Part shown: piece after piece, positions 45,638 through 58,217 of the stretch
Position numbering within the stretch: position 1 is the stretch's first letter
Layout of the letters: every line of letters begins with the position of its first letter
From: Bigelowiella natans CCMP2755
Lineage: Eukaryota > Cercozoa > Chlorarachniophyceae
NCBI GenBank assembly: GCA_000320545.1
Contig: ADNK01000422.1
Span: 1-64,000, forward strand
Length of the DNA stretch: 64,000 nt
Direction of reading: 5' to 3'
Notes under the pieces: model-generated
What the model saw: the letters and a program-made list of their open reading frames with translations, nothing else
Told to the model about the DNA's origin: nothing
The model's database searches: none
Program-made: the position numbers and the translations under genes

Positions 45638-48613
45638 TCAACTTTTGATGCTCAATCTAGATTTTGAAATTTCTTCGAATGCAATTTTAGCTTCATCGCG
45701 AGCTTTTCTAACCTTGAAGTATGCAAATATTTTCAAAATATATCCATGTCATCATGTGACGGTGCTTCTCTTTCACATGCACACTCAGCACATATGTGAA
45801 CACACTCATTTAATTCGCAGATGTAGTGTCACATATTCATGTGAAATCAAGATAAAAATACATCGTAGAATGTGCACACATGTTGAATGGAACCGCATTG
45901 GTACCATGAACATTTTCGCGGGTGTCAGTGCAGTTCCATCTTACCTTTCTCTGCAAAATGTCAATCTCAGCGACAATGGCGATAGACGCGGCAGCCAACT
46001 CATCCTCCCTTGTGAGCTCTGATCCGTCAGAACTCTGAAATACCCAATTGAGAAGTTATATTTTTGTATGAATCGCAGCTCAATCGTGACTGTTGCTTTG
46101 AAACATATCCAAGTCAACTTAAATCAAAATAATGAGTATCATATTAACTCCAATTTGAGGATTTGTGTGTGCAATATTTTTTTGGAAGTGTAGGTCAACC
46201 GCTATTTCGCTCTGTCTCTGTTTCTCTGCCATCCGTTTGTGCAGCACTTTCTCGACGAACATATCTACTGGGCTCACTTTTCGAGCATGCTTTTGACTGG
46301 TTGTATCTATTTTTAATGATCCCTTAATTTCTGGTCTCGTGATCTTACTTTCTTTTCCTCCAGTTTTGAATGAAGTCGCAGATGTCCTTACTTGAAGTTG
46401 GAGTTTCCTTTTCTCTAAACCACCAGAACCAATCTCATCCTGACATGTGTTAAAAATTACATCGAATCGTCTGAGTATTGCGATTATCACCCTAAGATTT
46501 GGGGAATTGGCCCATCGTCCCTCGAATGGCTCTCTGGATATGACGTAATTCATTTTTCTCCAAGATAACAAATAAACACTGAAATTACGTTGTCTCCATT
46601 CGCTGTTTCTTATTCATCATCCAAGCTGCAAGCTGATTGAAATGTCGAAATGTCGTAGATGAAATTAATATCAAAGAATAACAACTTTGAGAATAGAACG
46701 AACTACTCTGATGGTTCGAGCCACCCATCGTTTGCGAGAAGCCTTGATGAAAGTATTAACAATGAAATAGTGTTGAGATTTCTTATTAGGGTGTACATAC
46801 CTTTAAGTCTTGCAGCATTTTCGTTTGACGTCTCGCAAGCATTGCCTAAAACATTAGTTAGACATAGGAAATTATGATTGAAAGAATATTTGATGAAACC
46901 ATAGTTTACTATATCCTACCTGAGAAAGCTTGAATTGTCTCTCCAGTTTGGATCGTTCAGTTTGATCTTTCTCAGCTGTGGCATCAGAGCTATTTTTGTA
47001 CTCGACCTGATATTAGGATTTATTTTAAAGTGGGCAGGGATACCACACAGAATGCTGCGTACCTTTCTGGGAACATTTCCTGCCCAATTTGAATTGTCGC
47101 TGTTTATCGATGACGACGCGGTATCCTTTGCAATTCTGAGCGCTTCTAAGCTTTCATTTAGTTGCATGATCCTAGCATTTAGGTCCAAATGAGTTGAATC
47201 CGCTTCTTCTAGCTGCTCCTCAAGTCTTGATACAGTAGAATGAAGATCGTCATTGTCCTTCTCCAACTAAAATAAGCAACTTGTTACCGAAGGTAATTGA
47301 TTTGCATTACTGTCATATTTCAGTTACAGGGATACCTAGATGTACCTGCTGGCCTACGGTAAGCAATCCATGGCATCGTGTTGTCAGTTGCTCATTTTCA
47401 TGTTGAAGTTCCTGCAGGATGGAATAATATTATAATTCTGTGTTTGATTTGTATACAAATTCTATGACCTGGACTTTTTGTCTTAATTCTTCAAGTTGAT
47501 CCTCAGGATCCATTGAACAATACAAACGACCTCGTTCTACATCCTAAAATATGACAACGTGCAAACTGAAAAAAGTGAATCCATCCGACGTATAAGTCAG
47601 ATGAGCTACTAAATGTAAAACATCAACCTCTAATTCAGTTGTAGCCAGCACTGAATTTTCCATCATTGACGGTGGCTTAGAAAATCTGTTGGTAATGCTC
47701 CCGTCCTCCTGAGATAAAATTAAGGCTTATTGATGGATACTAGTCCTGGAAATATCATCCCTCAAGTAGGGATATTTGGCTTTCTCCATGAGGGAAGGAT
47801 GTGGTATTTTTGGTACTCACCATATACGAGAAATCTATGTTCAAAGACATTGGTCCAGGCTTGGGAGATGCAATTGATTCGTCGTCTTTTGTATCGGAAA
47901 CCCGTTTCTATATAATAATATAAACGATTGGATTCTGGGAGCAAGATGTGGCAGAATACAATGTCTACTCCGAAAAAGCGTTCGTCTCCATTTTCTTCAT
48001 TTCTGACATCATGAAGCATGCTTGACGTCCATCTGTTTCAGTTTTGGTACATAAAGCGAGAAATCACTGAGTACCATTCATAGTCTTGGTATATTGGCTG
48101 ACCTCGATAGTCGGTTATCCAGACTATCTGATGCTTTCCCTTCAGATACATCAACCTCAATACATCGTTTCTTGAACTGCATGGTTATTTTTTCCCTACG
48201 TTCTCTATTGGTGTTAGCTGCCCGCACGAGTTCTTCCAAATCTTCACGGCTGAGTAGAAATCCTCAAAGCTTACCCGACCGTATGAGTCGGCATGCATTG
48301 CTTTACAGATGTCATCAACATCGTCCAAATTGGGCTAAACACATAATATTATCGTAATAATGACCGATGATTGCAGCAAGAAATAAAGCTATATTTACGA
48401 GAATGCTGTTCTACCATGAAACGCTCAATGTCAGTTTGGCTAAGCTTTCCGTCTTTATCGTGATCCATCTCTGCAGATTACCCATAAAACTTTACGTCAG
48501 TCTTCAAAATGAATTTAAAAAAATCTCATTCATGATTGCAAAAGGACTGAATGTTATTTATCACGATCAAAGAGAATCTTCCATTGCTCCTTAGATAGGT
48601 CGGTTCCCGCCAT
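45638..48613 (-). CDS. EF-hand and coiled-coil protein
   Basis: A multi-exon gene. The ATG at 48613 gives MAGTDLSKEQWKILF. An exon near 48470 completes an EF-hand with a DHDKDGKLSQTD loop, and the next pair (48335-48240) reads DVDDICKAMHADSYGRVSFEDFYSAV, a second, weaker EF-hand. Then come long heptad-rich exons: LHSTVSRLEEQLEEADST and LNARIMQLNESLEALR (~47250-47130), another around 46560-46120, REDELAAASIAIVAEIDILQ (~46000), and a last exon VRKARDEAKIAFEEISKS stopping at 45638. N-terminal EF-hands plus a long coil recall Rab11-FIP3-like or other Ca2+-regulated tethering proteins, but no diagnostic Rab-binding motif was identified. Some exons in 46200-47700 are uncertain. Confidence 0.65.
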
Positions 48614-49325
48614 TGCACAGCTGTTTTGGTTCTTTGCAGAGTGTTATTGATTCCTATGACTTTTATTCACTCAAAAGCTTCGGATTCGTTGTCGTTACAC
48701 AAAGACGCCAAGGATCTTAGCCATAAATCGATAAAAGACTCTCTGGCGACACGATTTTATGCAAAACGGTTGGAAAATGATCGTACATCTTCTCAGAGCG
48801 AGTCTTAGAACATAAATGGAGGGTATTTTAGGTATACGATGTGCGATATGTAGGCGGCACAAAGCTCTAGGGGCAAAACTAATTCTTCAAGGGCCTCTTT
48901 TTCAATGTCGTAATTACAAAATCTCCATGATCGAAGCATAACTTCACGTAATGCCCTTATGTTCATGTTAACCCTCATTGTTCAAAATTGTTCAAAAAAG
49001 GGTCCCTCTAGTACCCAACGACATCATCTCACGTTGTAGAACTTGATATGGAATGAATGTTTGTTCCCAGCTCTTCCAATTAGCTGCCGCCCAGAAGGAA
49101 GATTGTGTGTAAAAAAACCTACGGATTTATAACCTGCGATGATCATCATTTAATGTCGCAGAGGATAAATCCTCCCTCGTGCACACTTTCTTCTTCCATT
49201 ATTGAGGACAGCATCTCACACAAACCAAACCACTCCACGTTTAGTACAACATCAACCAGCTACTTGTATTCGCAATACTTGGAGGGCTTCTTCTCACTAC
49301 AGGGATTCCAACTAGCAGGGACAGA
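48614..49325. promoter_or_regulatory. divergent spacer upstream of the EF-hand gene
   Basis: 712 bases between opposing starts. It has only isolated CTAG words and no gene that I can support. A short + open frame at 48626-48808 lacks domain or splice evidence. Confidence 0.4.
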
Positions 49326-50870
49326 ATGAGCATGAGCGTGGCGAGGAAGATACTTGACGAAGCTTTGGCCAAGAACAGGTGTGATATATTGTTCATGATG
49401 ATGGGCTGTTCTCTGAATTTAACATTCTTAAATATTAGGTTTGTGGTTCTTCACTGCTTCAGGTTATTTACGGACAATTAAAAAATTGACATGATGATGA
49501 AAACGACGACGACAATGGTGTTACAATGGAGATGGATTACTCTGTAAAAAATCACCAGCTGTTATTGATGGAAGTTGTGAATGACATTCTCTATTTCCTA
49601 AAAGGGGCAATTGGTGACCCCCATGCAGAGGTTGGTGCGCTGCAGCATATCAGAAGCTGCCCATCCTCACAAACTCAGGTAGAAAAATCTCGGTTTTCGA
49701 GATAAGTTTTTTCGTAGATATAAATTATCCAACGTTTGAACCAAGAGCAACAACTGTGTGGATACATTTAACTTCAGTAGGGTAGTTATTATTGCTTATC
49801 CATTGTGTAAACACTGCAATTGGCCCAATATCCCATGAGCTAATAATAAATATTTTAGGGGGTACGTTGCTGCATATGACGTCTGAGAATGCAGAGGGTG
49901 CTGCAAAAATGGCTAAAAGAGTTAAGGTAAAATAGTTCATCGGTTCGAAGATTCATAGTGTCGCCATTTCTATCTTTACCACATGTCCACTGGCGTTCCA
50001 GAAATGTTGCCTTAATGGCTGGATCGAGCACGCATCCTCGATATTTTGTCATCACCCACATTTTGAAGACAGCAATTTGCGACTTCCAACTCGACCAATC
50101 TATGCGAGTTGAATATCAATTTCTTGTAGGTCGAAGGTAAGATGACCTTTTTCTCGGACTACGATAAGGAACTCTCGAAAGAGCTCAAACTGGCCATTTT
50201 AGAGTATATAAGAGCACCTAACTCATCGTTGCCGTTTTGATTTAGTAATATGAATATCTCGATGCTGAAAATCTTTGCTTCCCGAGCTGAGATGTCATCA
50301 TATAAAGATGCAAATGATAGCCGTTGTTATTGTCATGGGTTCATGATATGCATTATTATCATCACTCACCATCATTTGTATTAGTGCTGGATATGAACCA
50401 GAAAACTTCAAGGATCGGAAGATGGTTCAACCTGGCATTTTCGTATTTAACGACAAAAAAGAGATGATCTTCAAGTAAACTCTAACACCTAGCGCAATGC
50501 ATGCTCCAAGTCACACCACAATTTCACAAAGAAAATGTGTTTAAAATGAAGAAATGAAGAAGACTACATCTTCTTGTATCACACGACAGATACATAAAAG
50601 AAGGAGAAGGTCCATGGGGTCGACCACTTCCTGGTAGTCTCTTCTCCATCATCGCTGAGCACGTCAAGGCTGCTGGTGAGGGTCCCATCAGTGCAATTCC
50701 TAACGAAAAAACAAAGGATCTCCCAGTTCAGGATAAGGTGTTATTGTCGTGAACATATGTCTCACATAAATGCAGAACATGGCCTTCCATGAAAATAAAT
50801 TTTACATTCACAGAAAGCTCTTGAAGCTTTAAAGGCTGAACTTGAACCCAAGGGGCTATATCCAGAGTAA
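49326..50870 (+). CDS. conserved-looking protein of unknown function
   Basis: A multi-exon gene. Exon 1 starts at 49326 (MSMSVARKILDEALAKN) and splices in phase to a short exon reading RFVVLHCFR (~49440). Later exons: MEVVNDILYFLKGAIGDP (~49570-49680), LLHMTSENAEGAAKMAKR (~49860), VEGKMTFFSDYDKELSKE (~50131), AGYEPENFKDRKMVQPGIFVF (~50384), YIKEGEGPWGRPLPGSLFSII (~50592) and KALEALKAELEPKGLYPE ending at 50870. The RFVVLHCF segment near the N-terminus and the PGIFVFNDKKEMIFKY strand could suit a thioredoxin-like fold, but no active-site Cys pair was seen, so this is only a suggestion. It is head-to-head with the EF-hand gene. Confidence 0.5.
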
Positions 50871-50881
50871 TCCGTCTGTAT

Positions 50882-51142
50882 AGGGAGTCGAAATGCCAAG
50901 ATTGGATGAAATCATATACGGATATGGGTGCATTGTGGACAACATGAAGTCCTTTAGTTGATGAATTTGTGATGATCCTGATTAAAAAGCAATAAAATTG
51001 CGCAACCAGGGACTGATAAATCTAGCCAGGCCTTCCAATTGAACGCTCTTTACCGGATATTTTGATTAGACGCACCGATCACATGGTAGGACGTGTCAGG
51101 AAATTTTGGAAGTCAGGCGCAACAATCATTGATGAGAAGTAA
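50882..51142 (+). CDS. possible small gene or extra 3' exons
   Basis: Just after the preceding stop, 50891 opens MPRLDEIIYGYGCIVDNMK, and about 51030-51142 reads GLPIERSLPDILIRRTDHMV followed by RKFWKSGATIIDEK and a stop. The composition looks coding. It could be an alternative 3' end of the preceding gene or a separate small gene. Confidence 0.3.
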
Positions 51143-51914
51143 ATCATGTTGCACATGTTCACCCAGATTAATATTTAGATGTTGAAGTCTTAACGAAGTC
51201 AATCAATACACTTATTTAGACACTTTGGAACGGTCATGTTTTGCAGGCGCTAGTGCGTAGGCGTAGTCGCTCATTCTAGCACTGCTTCGAGCACACACCA
51301 ACAGTGATTTCAATTGATTTGCGCCGTGCAAATCCATGCATGCCCGTCTAGCCGTGCAAACTTGCAAAGTTCTGCAAGTAACTTTCGACGTTGCGCACCA
51401 ACCAAGAGCAGGGAAATGAACAAATGTGGGGCATGCTAGCATGGTTGGTGCCCAGCTAGCCAGCTAGCTAGCTAGCTAGCTAGTCTGTCACACATTTCTA
51501 GATTTGCTGTGAAGTCTCATGCAAGCACTTGAGCACACACGCTAGCACGCTAGCTAGCTAGCACGCGCGAACGCTCATCGCATTTGCAAACATCTGCTAG
51601 ATCTGGCCTCACGCACCTGTCCAATCTAGCAATGCCTAGCTAGCTAGATGCGTCCGTCACAATCATCTAGGCATGTGCATTTTCCTGACATCACTAGATC
51701 ATCTAGAGCGTCATGAAGGGAGACTACTAGACTGCTGGCCAAATCTAGAGTGTCAATGCGGGTGACCTCCATCGACATGCTAGCTAGCTAGCATGTCTGA
51801 GACATGGATTGTCATATGTCTGGTTTAGCATGAACACCGTCGCTAGAAATGATGAAGCGGCTACTTCGACTAAAATAGGAACTTTGTGCCTGATCATCTC
51901 TGTATTAACGCCAG
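51143..51914. repeat. CTAG-rich convergent spacer
   Basis: Contains a near-perfect (CTAG)n block at 51456-51484 and clusters at 51540-51650 and 51778-51792, again between two gene 3' ends. No gene is supported. Confidence 0.75.
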
Positions 51915-52999
51915 CTAATCGTTGCTACTCTCAGATTCTGCATCAATCTGAATACCTGCAAATGGATCACCTTCTTCACGCTCCTCCATCATTTTCTCAT
52001 AATCTGCTCGGAATTGTGGTGTATTATCGAGCAGGATCTCTTGGGCATGACGTCTTTCCTCTTTCATTTTGCGTACCGCCTGATTGTATGCCTTGTTCTC
52101 CTCTGCGAATGGATCGCTAGCATGCTTAACCTCTACATTGATATGCTTTTTAAAAGGTACTAGACTGCCTATATCGGAGTTTCCTTTATTTTCTTTCGTT
52201 TTGTTGGTGAGTAGTTCTTGGTAAAACTGCACAGCCTGAGGAGCTGCACGCACCATGTCAGATCTAAAGTTGATAAGTCGGAGTCCTTGAAAACTCCTTG
52301 CCCGTGAAAGGGCCACATATGCCTGGCCGTATGCGAAACAGCCCTGCATGTCGACCTACAGACCAGACAATGATGTGAAAGACGTCGTTCACAAAAAGCC
52401 GCAACATGTATGATTATGATGTCGATGCGATGATGGTGCGAAAGGCAAAATAAACGCACGTGTATAGATTTCCCCCGTTGAACAACTCAATGAGTATCCT
52501 ATACTTTCATGCATGTTTTGGTGTGCATATTATCTCAAAATGATCGAATTCTCTCGTATGCAAATTCTGGAACAGACACTACCAGGCTTACGAAATAATG
52601 CAGTGATAATTTGCAAGGTGAGACAATTACCTCAAGGTGGTTGATTGTCATTCCCTGAGACTTATGGATTGAAATAGCCCAAGCAAGTTTCAGGGGTATT
52701 TGCTCTCGCCAAGCCATAGTCTTTCCGTGTATGTCGAGAGTGAAGTTCTGTGCAAGGATTATTCTCTCCTCGCTTTGTGAGGAACCGTTCTTCATTAGCG
52801 TTGCGAATCGAATTACTGGAAATATCTTCCCAGTTGCTGCTAGTTCAAGGTTCTGCTGTCGGAGCGTCTTTCGCACACCTTCTTCTTCCTCTGAATCTGA
52901 CTGTTGTTGGTATCCGGTGTCAAAAAGTACATAAATTATGTTCAGTGGAAGTGTGTGTGTTTATGTGCGTGTATATATGAATCTGGTTATGTGCACTGA

Positions 53000-53030
<31 letters not shown>

Positions 53031-54537
53031 GTGTGTGTGTGCGTGTGTATGAGAAAAATGCTATTCGGAGCATGTGACTCACACTCGCTGTTGGTTAGTG
53101 ATAGACAATCTCTTTTCTTTGCCGTGCTGATAATCAGAGAACACCAACTACACTCACTCACCGGAAAGAACTTTTCGTATCGAACAACAACTCCGCGGGC
53201 ACCATTAACCAGGCCAGCAGTGACGTCGAGGTTCTTTACAAGCAACACTTGCGCCCCTATTCGCAATTTAATGCTCTCCGCCACAGGGGAGTTCCTCCGT
53301 AAGATTGAGAGAAAAGGCTCCTTTCCTACCTACATAATAAAGTGATGAGAGAGAGTTGCGTCATGATGCCGTCCTTAGGAGTAGTGCACGTACACCATAT
53401 TTTCATACGTCGCGGTAATTACTATTATGCTGCTGCTACTGCTACTACTACTACTATTACTACTTCTATTACTACAAAAGGCTATAAGAACGTTTTGGAT
53501 ATATCGTGTGCGATGAAGATGATGCAAAGACGGCAAAAAAAACATATTTATAGATATCATGGTTGCGTGTACTACTACTACGTACAAAATATAATTAGTA
53601 ATACGTACATCTGTTGCGTTGAAGCATCGTTCAGCACCCTAGTACGTAGGTAGGAACAATGTGATCATGATGATGACGACGATGGTGATGATGATGATGA
53701 TGACAATGATGATGCCACATGGAAAGGTAGTGGCTGCATGTTTGTTGTCTCAGATTAAGAAAAACACAAATATCAGAATGGAAATAGAAGAGTTCCTCAG
53801 GCGGCGTGGAAGAAGGTAGCAGCACTCACTACCTTAAGGGTGTTAAGTCTTTGCATGTTTATCCTATCAACATGCACGTTATGCACGTAAAGGCGTGTCG
53901 GCTCGATGCCATGCAGCAGGTTCAGTGTTCGATTCACAGCACGACTGAACAGCCTTTTGGTCGAATTTGACATTTCACCCATCCGTACCTGTGGTGGTGG
54001 TGTGGATTGAAATAAACAACCTCCTTCTTCACATCTATCCCCACACTACTTATATTCTCTGTTATTATTTTTCTTACTATTATCATCATCTACTCGTGAA
54101 TATATTACTTCATTAAGAGCCTGTGCGAACTCCATATCAGCCTGTCGGTAGACCCTCGTGAGTAAGATCTTCTTCTTCACGCAACGGGCCCAGGACGGTG
54201 AGAGAAACGCGAAGTGCACTCCTCCGTTACCACTCCTATCTCTTGACACCACGGGGGGCAGCTGCAAGAAATCCCCTGTTAGTATCAGCTGAATCCCACC
54301 GAAAGGCCGTTCATTTCCACGGACAGATCGAGCAATGGTTTCGACTTTCTCAAACAAGGTATCTGGAAGCATCGATATCTCATCGATTATCAGAGTCTGG
54401 CAGGTCTCCCAACGCCAGATGCTCCGTGGACTTTTGCGTACCTTATATGATGATTGGTGATGATGATGCTGATGATGAGGTGATGATGATGCGTTTTTCT
54501 TCTTCTTGTCCTCCTTCTTGCTCTCATTATTACTACC

Positions 54538-54573
<36 letters not shown>

Positions 54574-55920
54574 GCTGCTATAACTGCTACTTCTAACACA
54601 ACTAATGGCTAGTACCTGATCAAGGAGTCGGTGAACGGGATCGGCGCCCAACCCTATACCCGCAAATGAGTGCAGCGTTGTACCACCTATGTGGGAAGCT
54701 GCCGTGCCGGTGCTTGCTGTCACTTGCAAGGCCGATGACGACGGTGTTCTCCTTCCTTGTGCATTTTTATGCAGCAATGTGCTATTTTGTCGCAGTAGTC
54801 GGATGATAACTTTTAGAAGAGCCGACTGAGAACGATTGGGACAATAAGTATGTGACATTGCAAATGCTATTAATGATGACGATGATGATCGATGATGATG
54901 ATGGTAATAATATGCTGCAAAGATAGCTTCTTATCGTGACTAATACTGGACCTTTCCTGTTCCTGCATTTCCCGTGTAGAAAATACTCTCGCCAGTCTCG
55001 ACACACCTGACAAACGACGACGACCATTTTAACAAAGATTAGCACGCAAACGGAGGAGGAGGAGGAGGAGGAGGAGGAGGAGGTATTTGATGTTACCTAT
55101 CGAAACTAAAAAGAATCCCCAAAACCTCAAATTTGTTAGCTATGTTTTATGAGCAGAGTCGCGGTAACAACACTCGTTCATCAGTATCTGTTGACCAACC
55201 TTATGACATCGATCTGCTCAGAAGAAAGTTGGAATCCAGCGATTCGAGAGTAGCTGTAAGATAAATAAGTAGGGAGATAGATACACCGGCAGATAGACAA
55301 GAGAAAGAAGAAGAACGAAGGAAGAAGGGAGCGTCAATAAAAGAGAGGACCTATACTTCATGATTGGTGAAATATTCATCTCGTAGACAAATTTCGTCGT
55401 TATCGTCGTCGTCGTCATCGTCGTTCAGCTGTTGATAAATGTGACTAGTGGCCGCTTGCCATACGATGTACGAGAGCATCATCACACCATCGCCTTACCG
55501 GTCAGTGAAAAGCTCCCTCAGATTCCGGAATTGTGGGCGCATTATCATCGTACTGCTGGGGTTGCTATTGAAGCCACCACCACCACCACCACCGGCACCC
55601 TCCTCCATGAGATCATCATTATTATTACCTTTAACAATCTGTTCCATTTCTTCCGTGTCAAACTCCTCATCTACTTCCCCCAAAAAACTCTTTAGCTGCT
55701 TTTTCGAGCCGCTCGTCCTCTTCTTCAGCATCATCAACTGACTTTTCCTTCTACTAGAGAGTAGAGACTTGGAAGAAATACGACCGCTCCCTTTTAAAAG
55801 TCCGTCTCCTCCTCGTGAATAGTCATCGTGACTACTCTTTTTTTTCCGAAGCAAAGAATTGGAGGATGAATGGAATGATAACGAAGAAGATTGCAAGCCA
55901 CCTACGAGAAGAAGATCCAT
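51915..55920 (-). CDS. PIF1-type 5'-3' DNA helicase
   Basis: A multi-exon superfamily 1B helicase. The N-terminal region (to 55495) is Ser/Lys-rich. Then LSSEQIDVI (~55210) and GESIFYTGNAGTGK (exon ending at 54952) give the Walker A, completed by SALLKVII in the next exon (from 54825). VTASTGTAASHIGGTTLHSFAGIG is motif Ia, TLIIDEISMLP the DEAD-like box, and GDFLQLPPV motif III. Later come LRIGAQVLLVKNLD and GLVNGARGVVVRYE (~53200), IPLKLAWAISIHKSQGMTI (~52660) and GQAYVALSRARSFQGL (~52320). The stop is at 51915. PIF1 enzymes unwind G-quadruplexes and forks in nucleus or mitochondrion. A Ser/His-rich insert at 54442-54615 has GT-AG ends and a length divisible by three, so it is probably an intron. 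Upstream exons to about 56460 may belong here. Confidence 0.9.
55046..55083. repeat. (GAG)n microsatellite
   Basis: In an intron of the helicase gene, next to the Walker A exon. Confidence 0.85.
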
Positions 55921-56389
55921 ACTTCTTAAGCCTCAAACAATAACAATTATGATATCATAATGTTCCACAATTGCTGCTGGCATATTTTAAAACTACCACT
56001 ACAACAACAACTACTCTACTACTAACTACTACTACTACTATAGTAGTAGTAGTAGTCCACTACCTTTGTCTCTCCTTCTTCCTCCCCCCGGGGATACTCT
56101 GGATGTTGCTTTACAATGCCTGTTCCCGTGCTGGCCATAGCTTTTTATGCCATGGTGTCCATCGACCGACGGCTCCAAAGATGATCCTGGAAACAAGTAA
56201 ATCCACTTCATGACCTTTTTTTTTACTAATGCATTTACACGTTTTAGGCGCATACTGGCGGAATTCTGTTGCAGTTCTCGGAATACCTAAACCAAAGTAG
56301 ACGATTGAGATAATATAACAACGACGAAAATAGCAAAGCCTCTGTCTCAAGAAATCCAAAACATGTCATTCAAAAGAAACCTTCTTCGA

Positions 56390-56470
56390 TCGCACATCTT
56401 CCCTAAATCCGGAGTCCCGCTTACGTCGAAAAGGGTTCTCGAAATCTCCATCCTCAGTGAACCGTATGCC
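56390..56470 (-). CDS. possible N-terminal exon of the PIF1 helicase
   Basis: On the - strand an exon-like segment reads RFTEDGDFENPFRRKRDS and FREDVRSKK before a GT donor. Its direction and position suit the 5' part of the helicase gene. The joins to 55920 are unresolved. Confidence 0.35.
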
Positions 56471-56990
56471 TAATCAAAGATATCTTCTATGAATGAAAGT
56501 ATCATACTTTTGGCATATTTTGATAACCTCCTTTACAGATATTAGATCGTAATATTATTGGTTCATTGTATTTAAGGTCGTGCTCGACCCGTTGCAGGTG
56601 TGCTATCGAGGTCTGTCCCTGAAGGTGCTACTTGACAATAATCGATCTGTGAGGATTTATGACTTTATCGTTATTGAGCAGATGATAGAAGAAGGTTGAA
56701 TATAATACCAGAAAGAAGAGTATCATGAACGTCCCGCCTCTCATTCATTAGCTCTAGACCATCGCCAAGAGGCAATGGGGCCAGATAAGATAATGAATGT
56801 GTTGCTCCTCAGTGCTCACCACTCTTCCAGAATACAAATCGAAGCGAAGAGTGAGTTTTATTTTAAAAATACATGTGATTTTTACTCTGCGACAACATTT
56901 ATGAAATGTCTTAAGTTGGAAAAGGAGGTACAACCATCTCTTGAGCAATCAAGTCTTTCTCCGGGCCTCCACAACTCCAAAGGCCATCAT
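56471..56990. other. divergent spacer, nothing firm
   Basis: Lies between the helicase 5' region and the Tudor-like gene. A + segment at 56576-56650 (VVLDPLQVCYRG) and the opposite strand are both open for a short way, but neither is convincing. Confidence 0.3.
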
Positions 56991-58217
56991 GGACTCCGAG
57001 GTGAGGATGTTTCAATATGTGCTACAGGCGTACAATGTTGTAGCCTCGGCATTTCCTCTGCCTTCCAATTTACTTCTCCCTTTCGAACAAGCCATTAACT
57101 TTAACAGGATTAGCATGCATGTTTATCTTGTGCTTTGTACATCCGAGGAGAGGCGAAACAACTCTCTATCTCTTCTAGAGCAGATTTACTTGCGAATATT
57201 TTCATTTTACGATAGCTGGATTGAATATTTAACCAGAAGCAGCTAGATGGGTCTAGCACCGTGAAGCGTGGAACAAAGCGAGAGCTTGAATCCGAGGTTT
57301 CTTCAGTCAGCATCGCCAAGAATAATGATGTTGTCGATGGTACATCGCAGAAAAAGGTAAAATTGACAGGGACTACATGCTCATCCAATGAACAAGTCGC
57401 TACCAGCAGCGTGAGAAGCGCAAATCAACTTGACAGGCCAGTTTCTTGCAGCGAGATTGACATCGGAAGTAAATTGAATTTAGTTGGAAGACGTGTGGAA
57501 GTTCTATGGGGGGAGGAAGATAGGCTATTGAAGACTTCAAAAGAGCATTGGTGGGGTTGTACCGTCATTAGGAAAACTAGCGAATTCCACTCCGGAGAAC
57601 GCTTACGAGAAGAATACGTTCGGATTGTAAAGGACGATAAACAATCTGAAAATAAAAGTAATGCTCAAGCGTCCAATAAGGAAGGTACAAGTGGTAGAGC
57701 GGCAGGGAGGGAGGCAGCTGCAGATCTCAGCGAATTAAAACTAATAAAATTGCCAGTGTATGAAGTGTGCTATGATGTCGATCCCAAGGAAAGATTGAAA
57801 CCAGAAGATCTAAAAAAAGAAGGAGAGCGTTCGCGTGTATGTTTTATGTCGGATCACGGTCTTTTCGATATTAATTACGACTCGCCTATGGTATGGCGAT
57901 ATGAGGACTCTGAATGGTGTATAAATCTACCCGAATCATCTATTCCGAATGTGGAAAAATGTACAGAAGAAATGATTGAGCTGGTTCTAAAATCAGCTTT
58001 AACCAAACATATGCCAATGATGAAGCGACTTCCGAGAGACCAACTCTGTATGATATCGGATATGATCCAAAAAGGCAGGGATAAGCTGAAGGCTGCATTG
58101 GTAACTCGATGGCAGGCAGTGACAGCTGCGGGGAAATCCCTCAGTGCAGAGGACATCAAAGAGGTCTGTGCGGCGGTGAATGTGCCGCGATTTGACTCCA
58201 GCAGCTCATCAACTTGA
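56991..58217 (+). CDS. Tudor-like domain protein
   Basis: The ATG at 56991 gives a four-codon exon (MDSE) followed by GTGAGG. After an intron to about 57242 the reading continues LDGSSTVKRGTKRELESE and stays open to 58217, about 325 residues in all. The N-terminal third is polar and likely disordered. The middle reads NLVGRRVEVLWGEEDR, EHWWGCTVIRK and LPVYEVCYDVDPKE, the strand pattern of a Tudor/Agenet-type barrel that reads methylated residues or DNA. The C-terminal part is helical (EKCTEEMIELVLKSALTKH, then RDQLCMISDMIQKGRDKLK). No enzymatic motif is present. A chromatin or RNA-processing role is inferred. Confidence 0.6.

Noticed and set aside
51456-51484. CTAG tandem block as a CRISPR or telomere-like array
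   Set aside because: No spacers between units, not a telomere unit, and it shares its character with dispersed CTAG clusters elsewhere.
54390-54599. Val-rich - strand frame near the helicase
   Set aside because: Produced by (TAG)n/(ATG)n repeats in the probable intron.
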